Shown: in pieces, positions 35,837 to 48,904 of the stretch | Layout of the letters: every line of letters begins with the position of its first letter | Position numbering within the stretch: the stretch's first letter is position 1 | DNA from: Mixophyes australis | Lineage: Eukaryota > Chordata > Amphibia > Anura > Limnodynastidae | Direction of reading: 5' to 3' | DNA length: 64,000 bases | NCBI GenBank assembly: GCA_036250195.1 | Contig: JAVHZZ010000004.1 | Location: 159,772,727 to 159,836,726 of the forward strand | Notes under the pieces: model-generated | What the model was told of the DNA's origin: nothing | The model's database searches: none | Seen by the model: the letters and a program-made list of their open reading frames with translations, nothing else | Made by a program: the position numbers and the translations under genes

Positions 35837-38360
35837 GAATGGAGTGTGATGTCAGTTTTCAGTGATTATTACCATCCCAATCCATTTTAGACAGGTATGT
35901 TATTCTTCACCTTCACTTTTATATGGCTAATGAAATAATCTTCAGTGAGATTTGGAAACTACTATGTCTCACGTATGAAGGTCTTCAAATCTTTCAGGAC
36001 TTGTCTCCATCAATGTTGGCAAGATAGCAAAAAACTGGGCCTGGTGACGCAGATTCTTCGAAACACACTTTTTGTCTGTTCCTTTGGCATCAGGACCATC
36101 TACTCTCAGCAAGAACTCTCTACGATGCACAATCTTTGCTTAAGAGACTTGTTCTAATTCCAGCAATCCTTTTGAAATCGTCCCAGTCCTCCACCAGTGA
36201 CCAGCCTTTCTCCACTCCCAGAATTCAAGGGACTCAGAGGCAAGAATTGACAATGGTCTTCAGGTCTGTTATTCACCATTCCCTTACCCCTTGAGGATTT
36301 CAGCCTTTTGCCCTCCGCATTTCAACTCCGTGTCTCACTGTGACTTTCTTTGGTTACAACCTCCCTATTCCGCATACTGGAAGCCACATCTTTATTAATA
36401 CTAGAATATTGTGACTGGAATGTTTGAGGAATACTGGAATATTGTAACCAACACAAATTTTTCAAGAAACTTTGTGCCCTGCTCTTACAAATCAGGCAAG
36501 GAGAATTGATTTCCTCCCTAAGCTTCTCTACTTCTTTCAAACCCTTCCAGTCTGGGTCCCTCTCTAGGATCTCCTCACTTTCAAGAATGCTTAACTAAAT
36601 TTATTTCTAATAACAAGTCTCCCAGAATCAAGCCCTCGAGGGGGCAGAGGGTTCCCGTTCTGAAAGCATTTATTAGCCTGAGCTTGTGTACATTACCGTA
36701 TATGTAAATGCCCATAGACATCTATGGGGAATACTCTGTATTTCCAAAAAAATGCAAAGCTGCAGATAGCTGTGATATCTGCTGCGATGCACAATTGATA
36801 CATTTGCACGATACTTTGATTTGTGTGCCATTTTGGGGGGATGTCAATGAAAATGAGGATTAATAGATAGACCCCATAAACACAATTAGGAACCATGTGT
36901 AATATCCCAAACATTAGTTTAATTTCTCTTCCTAATGCGCTTTATGTGGCCATAGGTTCTGTTGTGACCAGAGTATGATCTGTGTGCAGTTTACATGTTC
37001 TCAACATGTTTGCAGGAATTTACTCCTAGCTTCATGTTTCATTTGTTACCAGTCCCTGACTCCAGTACCTTGTGTTTGCCCATGAAAATCAGGCTTGTAC
37101 ATTGTGTAAAAACTGTACAGCTTACCCTAACCTTAAAAAATATGACCTCACCACATTTCCAGCTGGCTCTCCTACCAGTGTCTTATATCATCTTATCTAT
37201 ATGTACTTGTATTGTATCAGAAATAAGTGCACTGGAAGTTTTCCCTTCATTCTAATTTTCTAACAGGTATATAATAGACACCGAAATTGTGTTGAGTAAA
37301 AATGTTGTGTCATAAACCTAAGACTTGTTTTTTTGGGATATGAAATTTTCCCAGACCTATATTTTTTAATAACTAAAATCATAAGTTTCCAGGTTGATAA
37401 AGATAACAAGTGATCAATTCAGTAATGCAGCCTTAATATGCGTATCCTTGATTACAGATAGATGTTGTTAATTTAGATAATAACTATAAGGGAAGGAGGT
37501 GATAATTTAAGTGACCTTTTCTCATTACAGAATATATTAATTTATTACAGTTCTTCAGGCATGTTTTCATATTATAGCTCACCTTCTTCTAGTACTTTGA
37601 TCTTATAAAATTATTATTACAACATTACACAGAATTAAATAATCTAATGAAAATTTAATTATTATTAGATGACCCACGTGTGACCTACAGTAATTAAATG
37701 TTCATGGGAATTTCTCTTTGTTGGATCTTTTATGGCTTATTCCTTTGTAAATGTTAGCAATTTTATATTTTATATATGGTCTATGATATCATTATCATTG
37801 TTCAAACTTCCTTGCTGGTACTTTTTCATCGATTTAGAACTCCAACTATTAAGTTAAGCAGCCTCTAAAATATTAGTAATTTTTACTTAGTACAAGGTCC
37901 AATGTTCTTCACTACAATTTTATAAACTGTCAAATTACTGATGAGCAGCTAACTAATTCTGTCATTGGGAGACATTGAGGAACTTTAAGATATCATAGAA
38001 ATTCAAAAAGGAAAATCGCTAAATAGCTTCAGCTGCAGTTTCTGAGTTTCTGTAATATTTCCTCTCTCTCTCGCTATACACAAACACACAAACATACACA
38101 CACACAGACACACAGACACACAGACACACACACACACACACACACACTTATACTCATCTACTCATGCATGGCTTATATAACTTTCCTTTGCAATTGTTGT
38201 ACACTGCAGATGCAATGGATCACAGCTACAGGGACAATATATATACGAGAGCACTCACTATTTATTATAATTTCAGGTTTTTTTTATTGTTTGTTAAAGC
38301 CATTAAATAATACATTTTATGCCTTCCTTTTAACTTTATTGTTCCTATGTAAATGTACCT
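35837..38360. other. non-coding stretch
   Basis: No gene recognised. It holds a (CA)n microsatellite at 38091-38147. Confidence 0.4.
38091..38147. repeat. (CA)n microsatellite
   Basis: CACACA with AGACACAC interruptions. Confidence 0.9.
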
Positions 38361-38932
38361 ACTGTTTTGATCATGTGAGATCCTAATCTAGTTTAAGAAT
38401 TTCCCTTTTTCAACATAACAGTTCCTGTTTCACAGAAAAAAAGGAAGCAAATAGCAGCTGGAGCATGGCCTGGCACTTAATTAAAATGGTAACGATTCAC
38501 ATTAGCTGCACTCAAACAAACATCCAGGCACATTAAGCCTTAGATTCCCCCTTTCACTCACGCACTCTCCCACTTCTGACTGCTGGATGGACCAAGCACC
38601 AGCCATTAGCACAGCTCACTGCTGAGACACTCTACTATCAAATTAAAGCCAGTCAGGCCTCACAACATCCATGACCATGAGGCCCAACCAATACACGCAG
38701 AACCAAAATTTATTGGCTGACAATCCAGCAAAGCATCCTTCCTCCTCCAGAGCTCTCCTCACTGAAACTTAGGAGGTCCCAGAAATCTGGACAGGAGCCA
38801 CTATAACTGCTCTCAATCTTTGCAGCCTAGTTCCCACCCAGATGGCATGGGCCTACTGAGGTGGTTGCGTTTATGCAAAATACTGCAGATCCCCTTGCCA
38901 ATATATATAAAGTAGAGAAAAAGAACAAAAAC
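38361..38932. repeat. left arm of inverted repeat
   Basis: About 570 bp, almost identical to the reverse complement of 39709-40280. Matches include ACTGTTTTGATCATGTGAGA at the outer edge and GCCAATATATATAAAGTAGA at the inner edge. No coding content. Confidence 0.85.
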
Positions 38933-39708
38933 ATGAAAAAACAGTCAGTATTTAACTATTTAAATGTGCAAAACAGAAAACTAGTTTGCACCCCTTGCAT
39001 TGTAACATGGTTTTGTCCAGGAGACTGAAATAAGTTACCTCTTCATTTAAGATCCTTAATGAATCAGGCCCCAGGAGTTTAACAAACCCCTATTTTTCAC
39101 CAGGGACCTCTGCCAGAGGGTTAGACTTCACAGCTGGTAAGATTGCAGGTCACAACCCTCTACCCTGTTCCCAGTTCTAACAATCTGGTGCCAGGTAAAA
39201 AGGAAGCTAATCAATGAAGCCAGAACTGGTACATGAATGCACTGCAAAGTTCCAAATGGAGACCCATAAGAATCATCAGGACAAGCTGGGTCAGTAATAA
39301 TCAAAATCAGAAGTGGTACCACAATGACAAGCAAGAGAGAAGCACTGGAAATCCATTAAAGCTATATGAATTAATAATATAAACAGGTAGATTTGGTCAA
39401 CATTCATTGTATGGGACAAATTATACACAACAAATAATATGCTGTGCTGTTCTAATAATTGTAAATACAATTGATTAATTAAGTAAGGGCTCAAGCTATG
39501 AATTGTGAAGTATGGCCACAATAATGAGGAAGTATGTATTGAGTTACAAAGATTTGTCCAATGAGGAATCTCAGGGGTCTGTCTAGTTTGATGCACCAGG
39601 TGGTAGCAGTCTTCCTCTGACTATTCAGAGTGTACATCACAAAGCCAAGAGTGCAGGCTGGAGTTAACCACATGTTTCAGTTTATCTGCTTCTAAGTCCC
39701 TGGAGACT
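38933..39708. other. spacer of the inverted repeat, with half a MITE
   Basis: About 38970-39074 matches one end of the CTGATTCATTAAGG-family MITE (TTAATGAATCAGGCCCC at 39056, and CACCCCTTGCATTGTAACAT as at 122-141). The rest is unrecognised and non-coding. Confidence 0.5.
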
Positions 39709-40280
39709 GTTTTTGTTCTTTTTCTCTACTTTATATATATTGGCAAGGGGATCTGCAGTATTTTGCATAAACGCAACCACCTCAGTAGGCCCATGGCATC
39801 TGGGTGAGAACTAGGCTGCAAAGATTGAGAGCAGTTATAGTGGCTCCTGTCCAGATATCTGGGACCTCATAAGTTTCAGTGAGGAGAGCTCTGGAGGAGG
39901 AAGGATGCTTTGCTGGATTGTCAGCCAATAAATTTTGGTTCTGCGTGTATTGGTTGGGCCTCATGGTCATGGATGTTGTGCGGCCTGACTGGCTTTAATT
40001 TGATAGTAGAGTGTCTCAGGAGTGAGCTGTGCTAATGGCTGGTGCTTGGTCCATCCAGCAGTCAGAAGTGGGAGAGTGCGTGAGTGAAAGGGGGAATCTA
40101 AGGCTTAATGTGCCTGGATGTTTGTTTGAGTGCAGCTAATGTGAATCGTTACCATTTTAATTAAGTGCCAGGCCATGCTCCAGCTGCTATTTGCTTCCTT
40201 TTTTTCTGTGAAACAGGAACTGTTATGTTGAAAAAGGGAAATTCTTAAACTAGATTAGGATCTCACATGATCAAAACAGT
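39709..40280. repeat. right arm of inverted repeat
   Basis: Inverse of 38361-38932. Small differences only, for example TCAGGAGTGAG here against CTCACTGCTGAG on the left. Confidence 0.85.
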
Positions 40281-40375
40281 AGCCAGCGCCGCTTTTAATT
40301 TTAGCTGTCAACTCGCCGATTCCTGGCGAGTTGAAAAAACCGTGGTATGATACATTTACCCCCATATCTCCCTTG
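40281..40375. mobile_element. MITE end with a perfect 9-bp hairpin
   Basis: CAACTCGCC-GATTCCT-GGCGAGTTG (40309-40333) lies between AGCCAGCGCCGC and ATACATTTACCCCC. It looks like one end of a foldback DNA element whose other end is gone, cut exactly where the inverted repeat begins. Confidence 0.45.
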
Positions 40376-40536
40376 AAGATTCATAATTGTAATCTCTATG
40401 GTGATGGGGGCGTGTTTGTAACTGGATGTGTACGGTCTTATTCTTGCAAACTAAGGTCTCCTAGTGAAATAGCAGACATAATGATATGCCATACTTATTA
40501 GCCCTGGGATTGAATGAGTATAATTTGTCTCCAGTA

Positions 40537-40720
40537 CCCCGTTCACACTGCATAAAAAACCCGGGTTACTGCCGGGGCGTGCCACGTCATCCTGGGTCGA
40601 GGCTGAGTATAAAACGGGTCCCCTGCATATACCCGGGTCGCATGACCCAGGAAATGAACCTTTGTCTTTTTCAGGGTTAGTCTCGGGTCCGGCATGGGTA
40701 GATGCCAGTCTGAACGGTGA
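40537..40720. mobile_element. about 185-bp MITE
   Basis: Terminal CCCCGTTCACACTG and CAGTCTGAACGGTG are inverted with two mismatches. The interior has ACCCGGGT/ACCCAGG-type inverted words. No coding content. Confidence 0.6.
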
Positions 40721-43646
40721 GATTTGGCTTTTTCAACCTGGGTCTCACCAAAGACTAATGAAAAGTAAAAAAAAAAATAACATCACAAGAAGAGCCAATC
40801 AAAGCTCCTATTAGATGTTGCCAGTGTAAGATGGGTTCATGTACCCAGGATATTGTTGGGGCGCCAAATTGAATGCAGCTTAGGAATTGCATGATATGTG
40901 CTTTGTGTCTATTACAATATTGCAGGGTTGGTGTGTGCTTCTGCAGGTGATTGAGCTCATTTACATACAGGGTCAAGATTCTAATTCTCATGAAGAATGT
41001 AGGTTGAGATAATTTGCTTTGTGGTTGTGGAACCATTGAGAGTCTGACTCTGACCAGTACAGTTTAGGATGGGGGGAGGCAGGAGGGGCTCTATTAGTTT
41101 GGAAAAATGACCAGGGTTCCAGCGAGGATAGAGTCAAAGTCTTGGCAAGAAGAATTCCACTCCAGACTGAATTTTGTGGAACATCCTATATGCTGGGGGT
41201 GTGCGATGGAGGCATTGCAGGAACAGCGCCTCCATATATTTTATTGCGATACACTTTTTCGGCGATATTCTTTATTTGAGTTTTATTCATATGGGATAGA
41301 TTTTTGATGATATCTAGTTGTTCCCTTATTATTTACAGTTATGAGTGTATATCCTTTAGATCTTGTTCCCTGCCTCCTTATTCTGACTTAAAATCATGAA
41401 TAATTGCCTGCATTTTGACTTGTACTATGGTTCGGATCATATTAATAAAATCTGATATTAAGCAGCCAGTTTTAATGTGGCAGCCGAGCCAACATCGTGA
41501 TTTACTATGTTAAGAAATGTGGTGGCCATGGCTACAAGGACTATTAATGCAGTAGTGCAACCTCTTTTCTCTGTTGTGCCCAATCCTTTGATGCAGATCC
41601 CGGACTTTAGTATGTATTTCTCAGTTTGTTGATTTGTTCTCTGCATTTTTCAGCATTACTCTACATCTGGAAAGACAATATTTTTGCTTTCATTTACAGG
41701 GATCAGTGATATATGTGGACTGCACTTGCCCTGGGTAATACAGATTACCCCCTCGATTTTTAGCCAAGCTTTGTCACAAGTACATTTTTCACCCTGAAGT
41801 GGTTCTTTGTTTATAGGTACGCTGTTTCCTGCCTGAGAAAATCCACAAAGATTCAAAGGAAAATTTACAATTGTGCCAGCAAAAAACTGAACACATCAGT
41901 CATTGCCTTTTACCTAGTTAAAGATACCTCACTGCCAAGAGAATGGATGTTTTGCAAGCTGTACATTTTCCCAAAAGCAAAAATCAGGTATTTTTTAGTC
42001 GCGGCTCACTCCGACCTCCTACTGGCTGTCATGGCAACAGCTGGACGTCACTTTCTACATCCCGGCCATCACCTGGGCAACGGCCAGGATTCTTTCTCAA
42101 TCAGCGTTGAATCCTAGCAACTGTGGGCAGCAGGGCGTGTGAGCAAATAACATCTATTAATTAGGCATCTCCTGAGGGATAATTATCCATGTTACAGCAC
42201 TGACTCCTGATTGGTGAGTTATTGTACTGGTTATAACATTCAGTTTACTGTACCTTGTTGAACTGCTCTGTCCTGCAGATTCTCTGCTATCTTTTGGACC
42301 TTGCTTGAACTCTGTGTGCCCCTGACCTCTGCCAGTCTTTTGGATTGCCCATGTTTGCAACCTGCACTGACCTCTGGCCTCTCCCTCAGCTATCCTGCTT
42401 GCTACTGACACATAACCTTTGGACTGTCTCTAGTACCTGCCTCCTGTATTCCTAGTTGCCCTCCACCTTGCGCTACAGTTACCACTGATAAACTTTTACT
42501 TCTCTAGAGTGAAGTCCTGGGGGCATCCAAGTACCTTCGAACATAACCAGTTCTACAAGAAGGGTAGCTGCTGTAGGTGAAGACCTTTATTTTGCTTTGT
42601 TCTAAAAGTCTATCTAAGTAGTGTTAGCCCTCACAAATGCCAGAGCACCACAACCAGTCATACTACTGAGACAAAGCAATAGTTTGCTACCCTCAAACAA
42701 GCACTTTCTATCTCTCCTGCACTTGGTATCTGATGAAGAGGGAGACCCCCTCTTCCTTAGAAATGTATTTAGCAAAACCAGTTTCTTTGGCTTTGAAATA
42801 TGATCTATACAGATCTGTGCTACCTTAGCTTCCTCCCAGTGGTCAAGCTAATTTACACATCAAGGAAAACCATAGTAACCTATACTTGGGACAGCCCAAC
42901 TTTGTGGGGTGTATGGGAAAAACACATGACCATTGATTCACAGTCACTCACTTGAAGGACAGAGGGAAGGAGAGATCTGTTGCTGGACGCTCCATGGATA
43001 AGTTTGGAATATATATAGAAGCTGCAGTGTAAGGCAACATGGATGAATGCTTTGGTTGTTACCTGAGTAAGATAACATAAAAATGTGAAGTTTAAAAAGT
43101 ATAAATGGAGATTGAACGTCATTGTCTTTGAGAACAGATAGAATGGAGTTTGTGTAAAGAAAAAGGCTGTTTGTTGTCCATAGGTAAATAATGTCTTTGC
43201 TGTGATGTGGATAAGTAGGTGAGAAAATGGAAGTTAAATGGTAGCATCTGTGTAGTTCATAGTTTGTTGTGTAATGGAAGTGTATATTTTTAAATGTAAC
43301 ATGCTAGCATGAAAATGGTAGTGCATAATATGGTTGATTTTCGACTCAGTGTTTAATCGGTTTGTGAGCTGTTTTGAGTTGATTGAAAAGGCTTCAAGTA
43401 GATTGTTAGTGTATTTAGAAAGTGACTTGGAAAGATTTAGAAAAACATTGTGTTGTTTATACTGCTTGTGCATAGAAAAGCGTTGTGAATATGTGATGTT
43501 TGTTACATAGTTATTTCTATGAGATTGATGAGATTGTTAGATTGTCATAGTCTCATACACACACGGTCTGTCTACCATTTTGTCATAGTCTCACACACAC
43601 TTGGTCTGTCCATTATTTACAATACAATCTGTCTTCTTTCTTTGTC

Positions 43647-43680
<34 letters not shown>

Positions 43681-44028
43681 AAATCCACTTCACACACACG
43701 TACTGTCTTACAATACAATCTGTCTTAATCACACATGGTCTTACAATCTGAATGCACACAATCTGATTGTATACACATTGTCATACAGCTGATTGTGCAA
43801 CCACTGTTCTGATTGAACGCACACATAATGTATTACAATCTGATTACACACATATACACGTATATATAACATGTTTGCTTAGGAACATAGATAAGAGGCA
43901 CATTTACACATGTATAAGATAGCTGAAGCAGGCAATGCATTGTATATCATGTAAAATATATTATGTGTTCTACACTGTTATTATATGTGTAAATACCATT
44001 ACTGAAAATATCTATTGTTAATAAGAAT
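40721..44028. other. non-coding stretch with an LTR-like block and microsatellite
   Basis: 41990-42560 is richer in GC and ends AGTCCTGGGGGCATCCAAGT-, reminiscent of Gypsy LTR ends, but I could not fix termini or a target duplication. (CA)n occupies 43649-43679. No gene seen. Confidence 0.35.
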
Positions 44029-44407
44029 TAGAGATGGTCACTGACCCCCGTGTTTTGGTTTTGGATTTGGTTTTAGATCTGGACTACCGTCGTGTTTTGG
44101 TTTTGGTTTTGGTTTTGCAAAACCGCCATTGCGTGTTTTGGTTTTGGTTTTGTTTTGCTATTTTGTTGGAAAATCAATGTTTTTGGGCCTAAAATAACCC
44201 AATTTAGTGCTCCAACTGTTTGATAGATAAGTAATCTAATTGTAGAGGTAATAAATCATCCAAAAAACAGTTTAATTCCTGGTAGGTAGGCCTTCATTTA
44301 TTATACACACAAACCAGATTGTCTTCCTCTTCATCTATGCATATTGGCAATGCAGCCATCGTCCTTGGATGTATATTACACCCTACACTTATAGTTCAAT
44401 ATGTAAA

Positions 44408-44835
44408 GAAATGGAAAAAGCCAGTTTGGTTTCTGGCTCTCTAGGCCCCTCTCCACTTGTCGAAAATACAATAAAATTCAGCCGTTATAGACTGTACTAA
44501 ATTAATTGAAATGGACAAAGCCATTTTTGTTTCTGGCTCCCTAGGCCCCCCTCCACTTGTCGAAAATACAAAAAAATTCAGCCGTTATAGACTGTACAAT
44601 ACTAATTGAAATGGACAAAGCCAGTTTGATTTCTGTCTCTCTAGGCCCCCCTCCACTTGTCGAAAATACAAAAAAATTCAGCCGTTATAGACTATACAAT
44701 ATCAATTGAAATGGACAAAGCCATTTTCGTTTCTGGCTCTCTAGGCCCCCCTCCACTTGTCGAAAAAATACAAAAAAATTCAGCCATTATAGACTGTACA
44801 ATATTAAGAGAAATGGACAAAGCCAGTTTGGGGTC
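44408..44835. repeat. 100-bp tandem array in hAT copy 1
   Basis: GAAATGGACAAAGCCA recurs at 44408, 44508, 44608, 44708 and 44811. Units contain CTCCACTTGTCGAAAATACA and ATTCAGCCGTTATAGACTGT. It lies between the transposase stop (44958) and the 3' end, the same position as the unrelated array in copy 2. Confidence 0.85.
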
Positions 44836-44957
44836 ACTCTGCCTATGACACCCTACCCTTAAGGATAAATTGCCCAAACAGCAGCCTTTCAAGACGGTAC
44901 GTGATATGGAAATGCCACAAGTTCCTTTCCTCTTTGGGGGTAGATTGCACCCTACAC

Positions 44958-47829
44958 TTACATAGAAAGTTTTAAAAAGATGTTATCGTCATCATCTTCA
45001 GCTTCATCCTCACCCACATCAGTGTGTATGTCATCATCACAGACCATCAATTCATCGCCGCTTGAATCCGCCATTAGAGAACAGTCAGTGCTTAGATGTC
45101 TTGGATGGTGAACACCTTCCTCGTGGAAGATGTAGTTCATTTTTATAAACATCATTTTCTCCTCATTTTTGGGAAATAACCTTCTACGGCGATCACTGAC
45201 TAAGTTCCCTGCTGTGCTGAACACTCGTTCAGAGTACACACTGGAGGGTGGGCAGCTTAAGTATTGCAAAGCAAGTTTGTACATGGGTTTCCAAATGGCC
45301 TGCTTTTCTTCCCAGTAAGGAAAGGGACTGTCTGACATTTCCATATCAACTACCTCTTGAAAGTAATCCTCCACCATCCTTTGCATGTTTATACTCGCAT
45401 TGGATGGAGTTATGGGCAAAGTGACACATTTTTTTGAAAAATCCTTCAAACCAGCCCAGATATTAAATTGTTCTGGTCTGCCCCCTGCGCCTTCCCTGCT
45501 TCTTTTTTGGAAATTAAATTTTTTACGAGCAGCAGCAGCTTGAGAAAGTGAAGGAGGACACGTCGTCAAGCCGAGACATAGTTCAGCGGCCAACTTGCTG
45601 AGCAATAGCTCCTTGCAAAAGTTCCCATCTCGCTCATTTACAAGTAAAGACTCAATGTAGGTTTTAAACCTTGTATCAAGCACAGTGGCCAAAACGTACT
45701 GATCCGAGTTCAAGATCTTAATAACTCAAGGATCATTGTGAAGCGAATTAAGTACTTGATCGACAAGGCCAACATACTTTGCTGAATTGCTTGCTTTCAG
45801 CTCCTCCTTCATTTTCTCAAGCTGCTTTTCCAATAGTCTAATTAAAGGAATGACTTGGCTCAAACTAGCAGAGTCTGCACTCACCTCACAACTTCAAATG
45901 GTTTCAGCACCTTGCACAGCACTTAAAGGATTCCCCACTGTGCAAGAGTTAAATACATCCCCCCTCCTTTCCCAATGTCATGGCTTGTGCAATATGCTTG
46001 GATGGCTTTGCACTGTTCCTCCATCCTCTGAAGCATGTACAGGGTGGAATTCCACCTAGTTACCACCTCTTGCTTAAGTTGGTGGCAGGGCAAGTTAAAC
46101 TGCTCTTGGAGCTGCTGCAATCTCCTACATTCTGTGGCTGAATGCCTGAAATGGCCTGAAATTTTACAGGCCACTGAAAGCATCTCCTGCACCTCACGGT
46201 TATTTAGTAGGAAGCTCTGAACCACCAAGTTGATGGTGTGAACAAAACAGGGAATGTGTTGGAAATCACCCAGCTTTAATGCTCGCTCTATATTGTTGGC
46301 ATTATCAGAAATGACATACCCTGGGGAGAGTCCGAGTGGTATAAGCCATGCATCAATCACATCTCTTAGTTTGCGTAACAAATTGTCAGCTGTATGCCTG
46401 TTAGTGAAACTGGTGATACAAAGAGTGGCCTGCCTGTGACAAATGTTACGTAGTGGTGTACATGCTGCTGCTGTTCCTGCTGGTGAAGGGAATGACCAAC
46501 CCAGTGGGTTGTCACAGTCATATAGTGTTTGGTTTGGCCACTTCCACTTGTCTACATATCTGTGGTTAAGTGGACAGTGGGCAGAATGGCATTTTTCAGC
46601 GCAATCTCTACATTTCTACACACTTTTTGGTATAGTTGTGGAATTGCTTTACAGGAGAAATGGTGTCGCGATGGAATTCTGTAACACAAAACCTCAATTA
46701 ACTGTGAAAAACCAGCTGCGTTTATTGTGGAGATTGGACGCAGATCTAACACTAACATTGCAGCCATGGCGTCTGTGATTCGCTTGGCGACTGGTTGACT
46801 GCTGTCATATTTGCTTCCCCTCCCAAATGATTGTTTCACAGTTAATTGCTGAAATGTAGGACTGCTCATTTTCTTAACCTGCCTCTGGGATGACGATTCA
46901 CCCCCAGCAGCAGCAACAGCAGCAGCAGTGGGACTAATGCTTTCTTCAGAGGAATCAATAATAGTGCAGGAGTCATCCAGCCTTAAGTGGGATGCCGGGG
47001 TAACTCCGAGCGCTACTAAGGATATTGATGAGGATGGTGTGGTGGGTTTATTTTGTAGCCGTCGGGATGTCGGTGAGCGGAGGGTCTTAGCTGATGATGG
47101 AGTGCTTGTAATCTTTTGGGAAGAACTTTCAGCTTTTCCCAACACTTTGCCATGAAATCTCGTTAAATGGCGTAACATAGACGAGGTTCCAAGATGGTTA
47201 AGGTCCCTCCCTTGACTGACTGTGGCTTGACATACATTACAAATGGCTATACAATTGTTGTCTGGATTTGGGTAGAAATAATTCCACACATAAGAAGTGG
47301 ATTTTTTTGTTGTATCCCCAGGCATGACAATGGCCTTTTTCTTGTCACGTGCCAGAACTGCTGCCACTGGTGCAGGATTTACACAAACAACCTCATCCTC
47401 ATTAACATCCTCATTAGTGAACTCGTCGCCTACACAAATCTCCCCCTCATCCTCTTCTAATTCCAAAATGGCATCCTCAATTTGTGTATCACCGGCTACA
47501 CTTGGGCTATTAAGGCACACATCAGCAGAATACTCACGATTAGACATCCCACTGTTGGATGGACTCTCCACAGGGATTGGTGTCATTTGTGAATCAGAGC
47601 AAACATTATCCTCTAATGCCTTACTGTTATCTTGCAGCTCGGCTTTGACGCGTAACAGTAGTTGTGCACCAATTGTAGGCTCGTTAACTTTTTTGGATCT
47701 GCCACTAATAGCCAAAGGTGAAGGCCTCATTCTCTCTTTGCCACTGCATGTGTAGAATGGCATGTTGGCAATTTTTTTTTTATCGGTACTTAACTTTTGC
47801 TCAGTAACACTTCTTTTTCGCTTCAACAC
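44958..47829 (-). pseudogene. hAT transposase with BED zinc finger, frameshifted
   Basis: Three pieces in three frames: 47829-46552, 46381-45923 and 45713-44958. Piece 1 (425 codons) has KRKRS at the start, an acidic segment (residues 118-148), then the BED finger VWNYFYPNPD with CNVC at about 197-200 and HLTRFH at about 222-227, ending HLTTDM at the first catalytic aspartate. Piece 2 has VISDNANNIERAL (second aspartate), CFVHTINLVV and TRWNSTLYML. Piece 3 has the hAT dimerisation domain: YLSCPPSSVYSERVFSTAGN. Intact enzymes cut and paste the element using D, D and E residues. Two frameshifts make this copy inactive. Confidence 0.88.
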
Positions 47830-48049
47830 AGTAAAAAATTTTTTAAGTATTATGTAATATCAAACACATACTGCAAATACTGATGTGTTTTGTACAGGAA
47901 ATGACAGAGTTTACAAACCTGCAAAGTCAACAGTAGAAAAAAAGATTAAAAGAACAAAAATGTAATATAATTCGGTGGTCCGGTTGGATGTGAATCAATA
48001 GACTTGATAATTTTCTATAGCAAAGCATCTGAAACTCCTTTTTAGTAAG

Positions 48050-48880
48050 ATGGTTATGTCAGTTGGGGTTTCTGCTGCTGGTTATCAAGCACAACTTAGG
48101 GTCTGAAGAAGGATAGCGCAGAAGAACCTACTATTGGTGAAACTTCTACAGGCGGCCACCCAAGTAAGAACTTTTCTGCTAGTCACATGTTTAGGATGCA
48201 TGGTTTACTTGCTGATAACTACCTTAAACGCTGATATGAGCAGACCTTTGACAAATTAACCTTCCCTATAACTGGTACCTTTGACGCTGAAGTTTGGGAA
48301 AAGCCGAAAGATGCTTTAAAGTATAGGGTAGACAAGTGGAAGTCATATAATCTGTGGGTAGCTGAGAGAAAGCAAGCAAAGGAGGGTCACTAGATGTTAC
48401 AAACCAAAGAAAAATCCAAGGGGTGTTGTGAGATATCTTAATTGTTTTACACTGTACATAGTCCTACCTACTCAGATATTTTGCAGTTGTTTCATTTAAT
48501 TTTTGAGGAAAATGTCACAAAAAATAAGGTTAAATATGCTAACTTAAAGGCAGAAAACATTAAGACTAGACATGATAACAAAAGGGAAATTTCAGTCTAA
48601 ATGGAGAATTTAAAGACACTCTATCCCCCTGTCACAGATTGGACTAAGGTTATGATCACTACACAGAACTTTATAAAAATGTGCTGAAGATCACAGCATA
48701 TTTATTGAGGCACTAATTCAAGCTACAGGGATACAGAATATTGCCATGAACCCTGAGAATAAAGTTCTAGTGTGCATTGCCTTTGTAAATGACTTAATCC
48801 AAGCTCTAAAAAATCAAGTGATACAAGAATAAACAAAATATAGACACACAGACTTGGCAGAGATGATGGGTACACTATCC
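48050..48880 (+). pseudogene. unidentified coding-like remnant
   Basis: Plus-strand pieces look protein-coding though broken: LTFPITGTFDAEVWEKPKDA with LKYRVDKWKSYNLWVAERKQ (48260-48390), LKTLYPPVTDWTKVMITTQN (48610-48668), then after a shift IEALIQATGIQNIAMNPENK with FVNDLIQALKNQVIQ (48700-48826). A retroviral Gag-like origin is possible, but I do not recognise the family. Confidence 0.35.
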
Positions 48881-48904
48881 ATTGTTCTGAAAAATATGTT
48901 TTTC

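Larger units (their letters stand above)
44029..47870 (-). mobile_element. hAT transposon copy 1 (broken)
   Basis: Minus-strand element. Its 3' end TAGAGATGGTCACTGAC at 44029 matches the termini of copy 2, followed by GTTTTGG-rich subterminal repeats (44053-44160), a 100-bp tandem array and the transposase gene. The 5' terminus was not found beyond the ATG at 47829, so the copy is truncated or too diverged there. Confidence 0.8.

Noticed and set aside
44405..44860. Tandem array considered as a CRISPR array
   Set aside because: The whole 100-bp unit repeats with no unique spacers, in a eukaryotic transposon.
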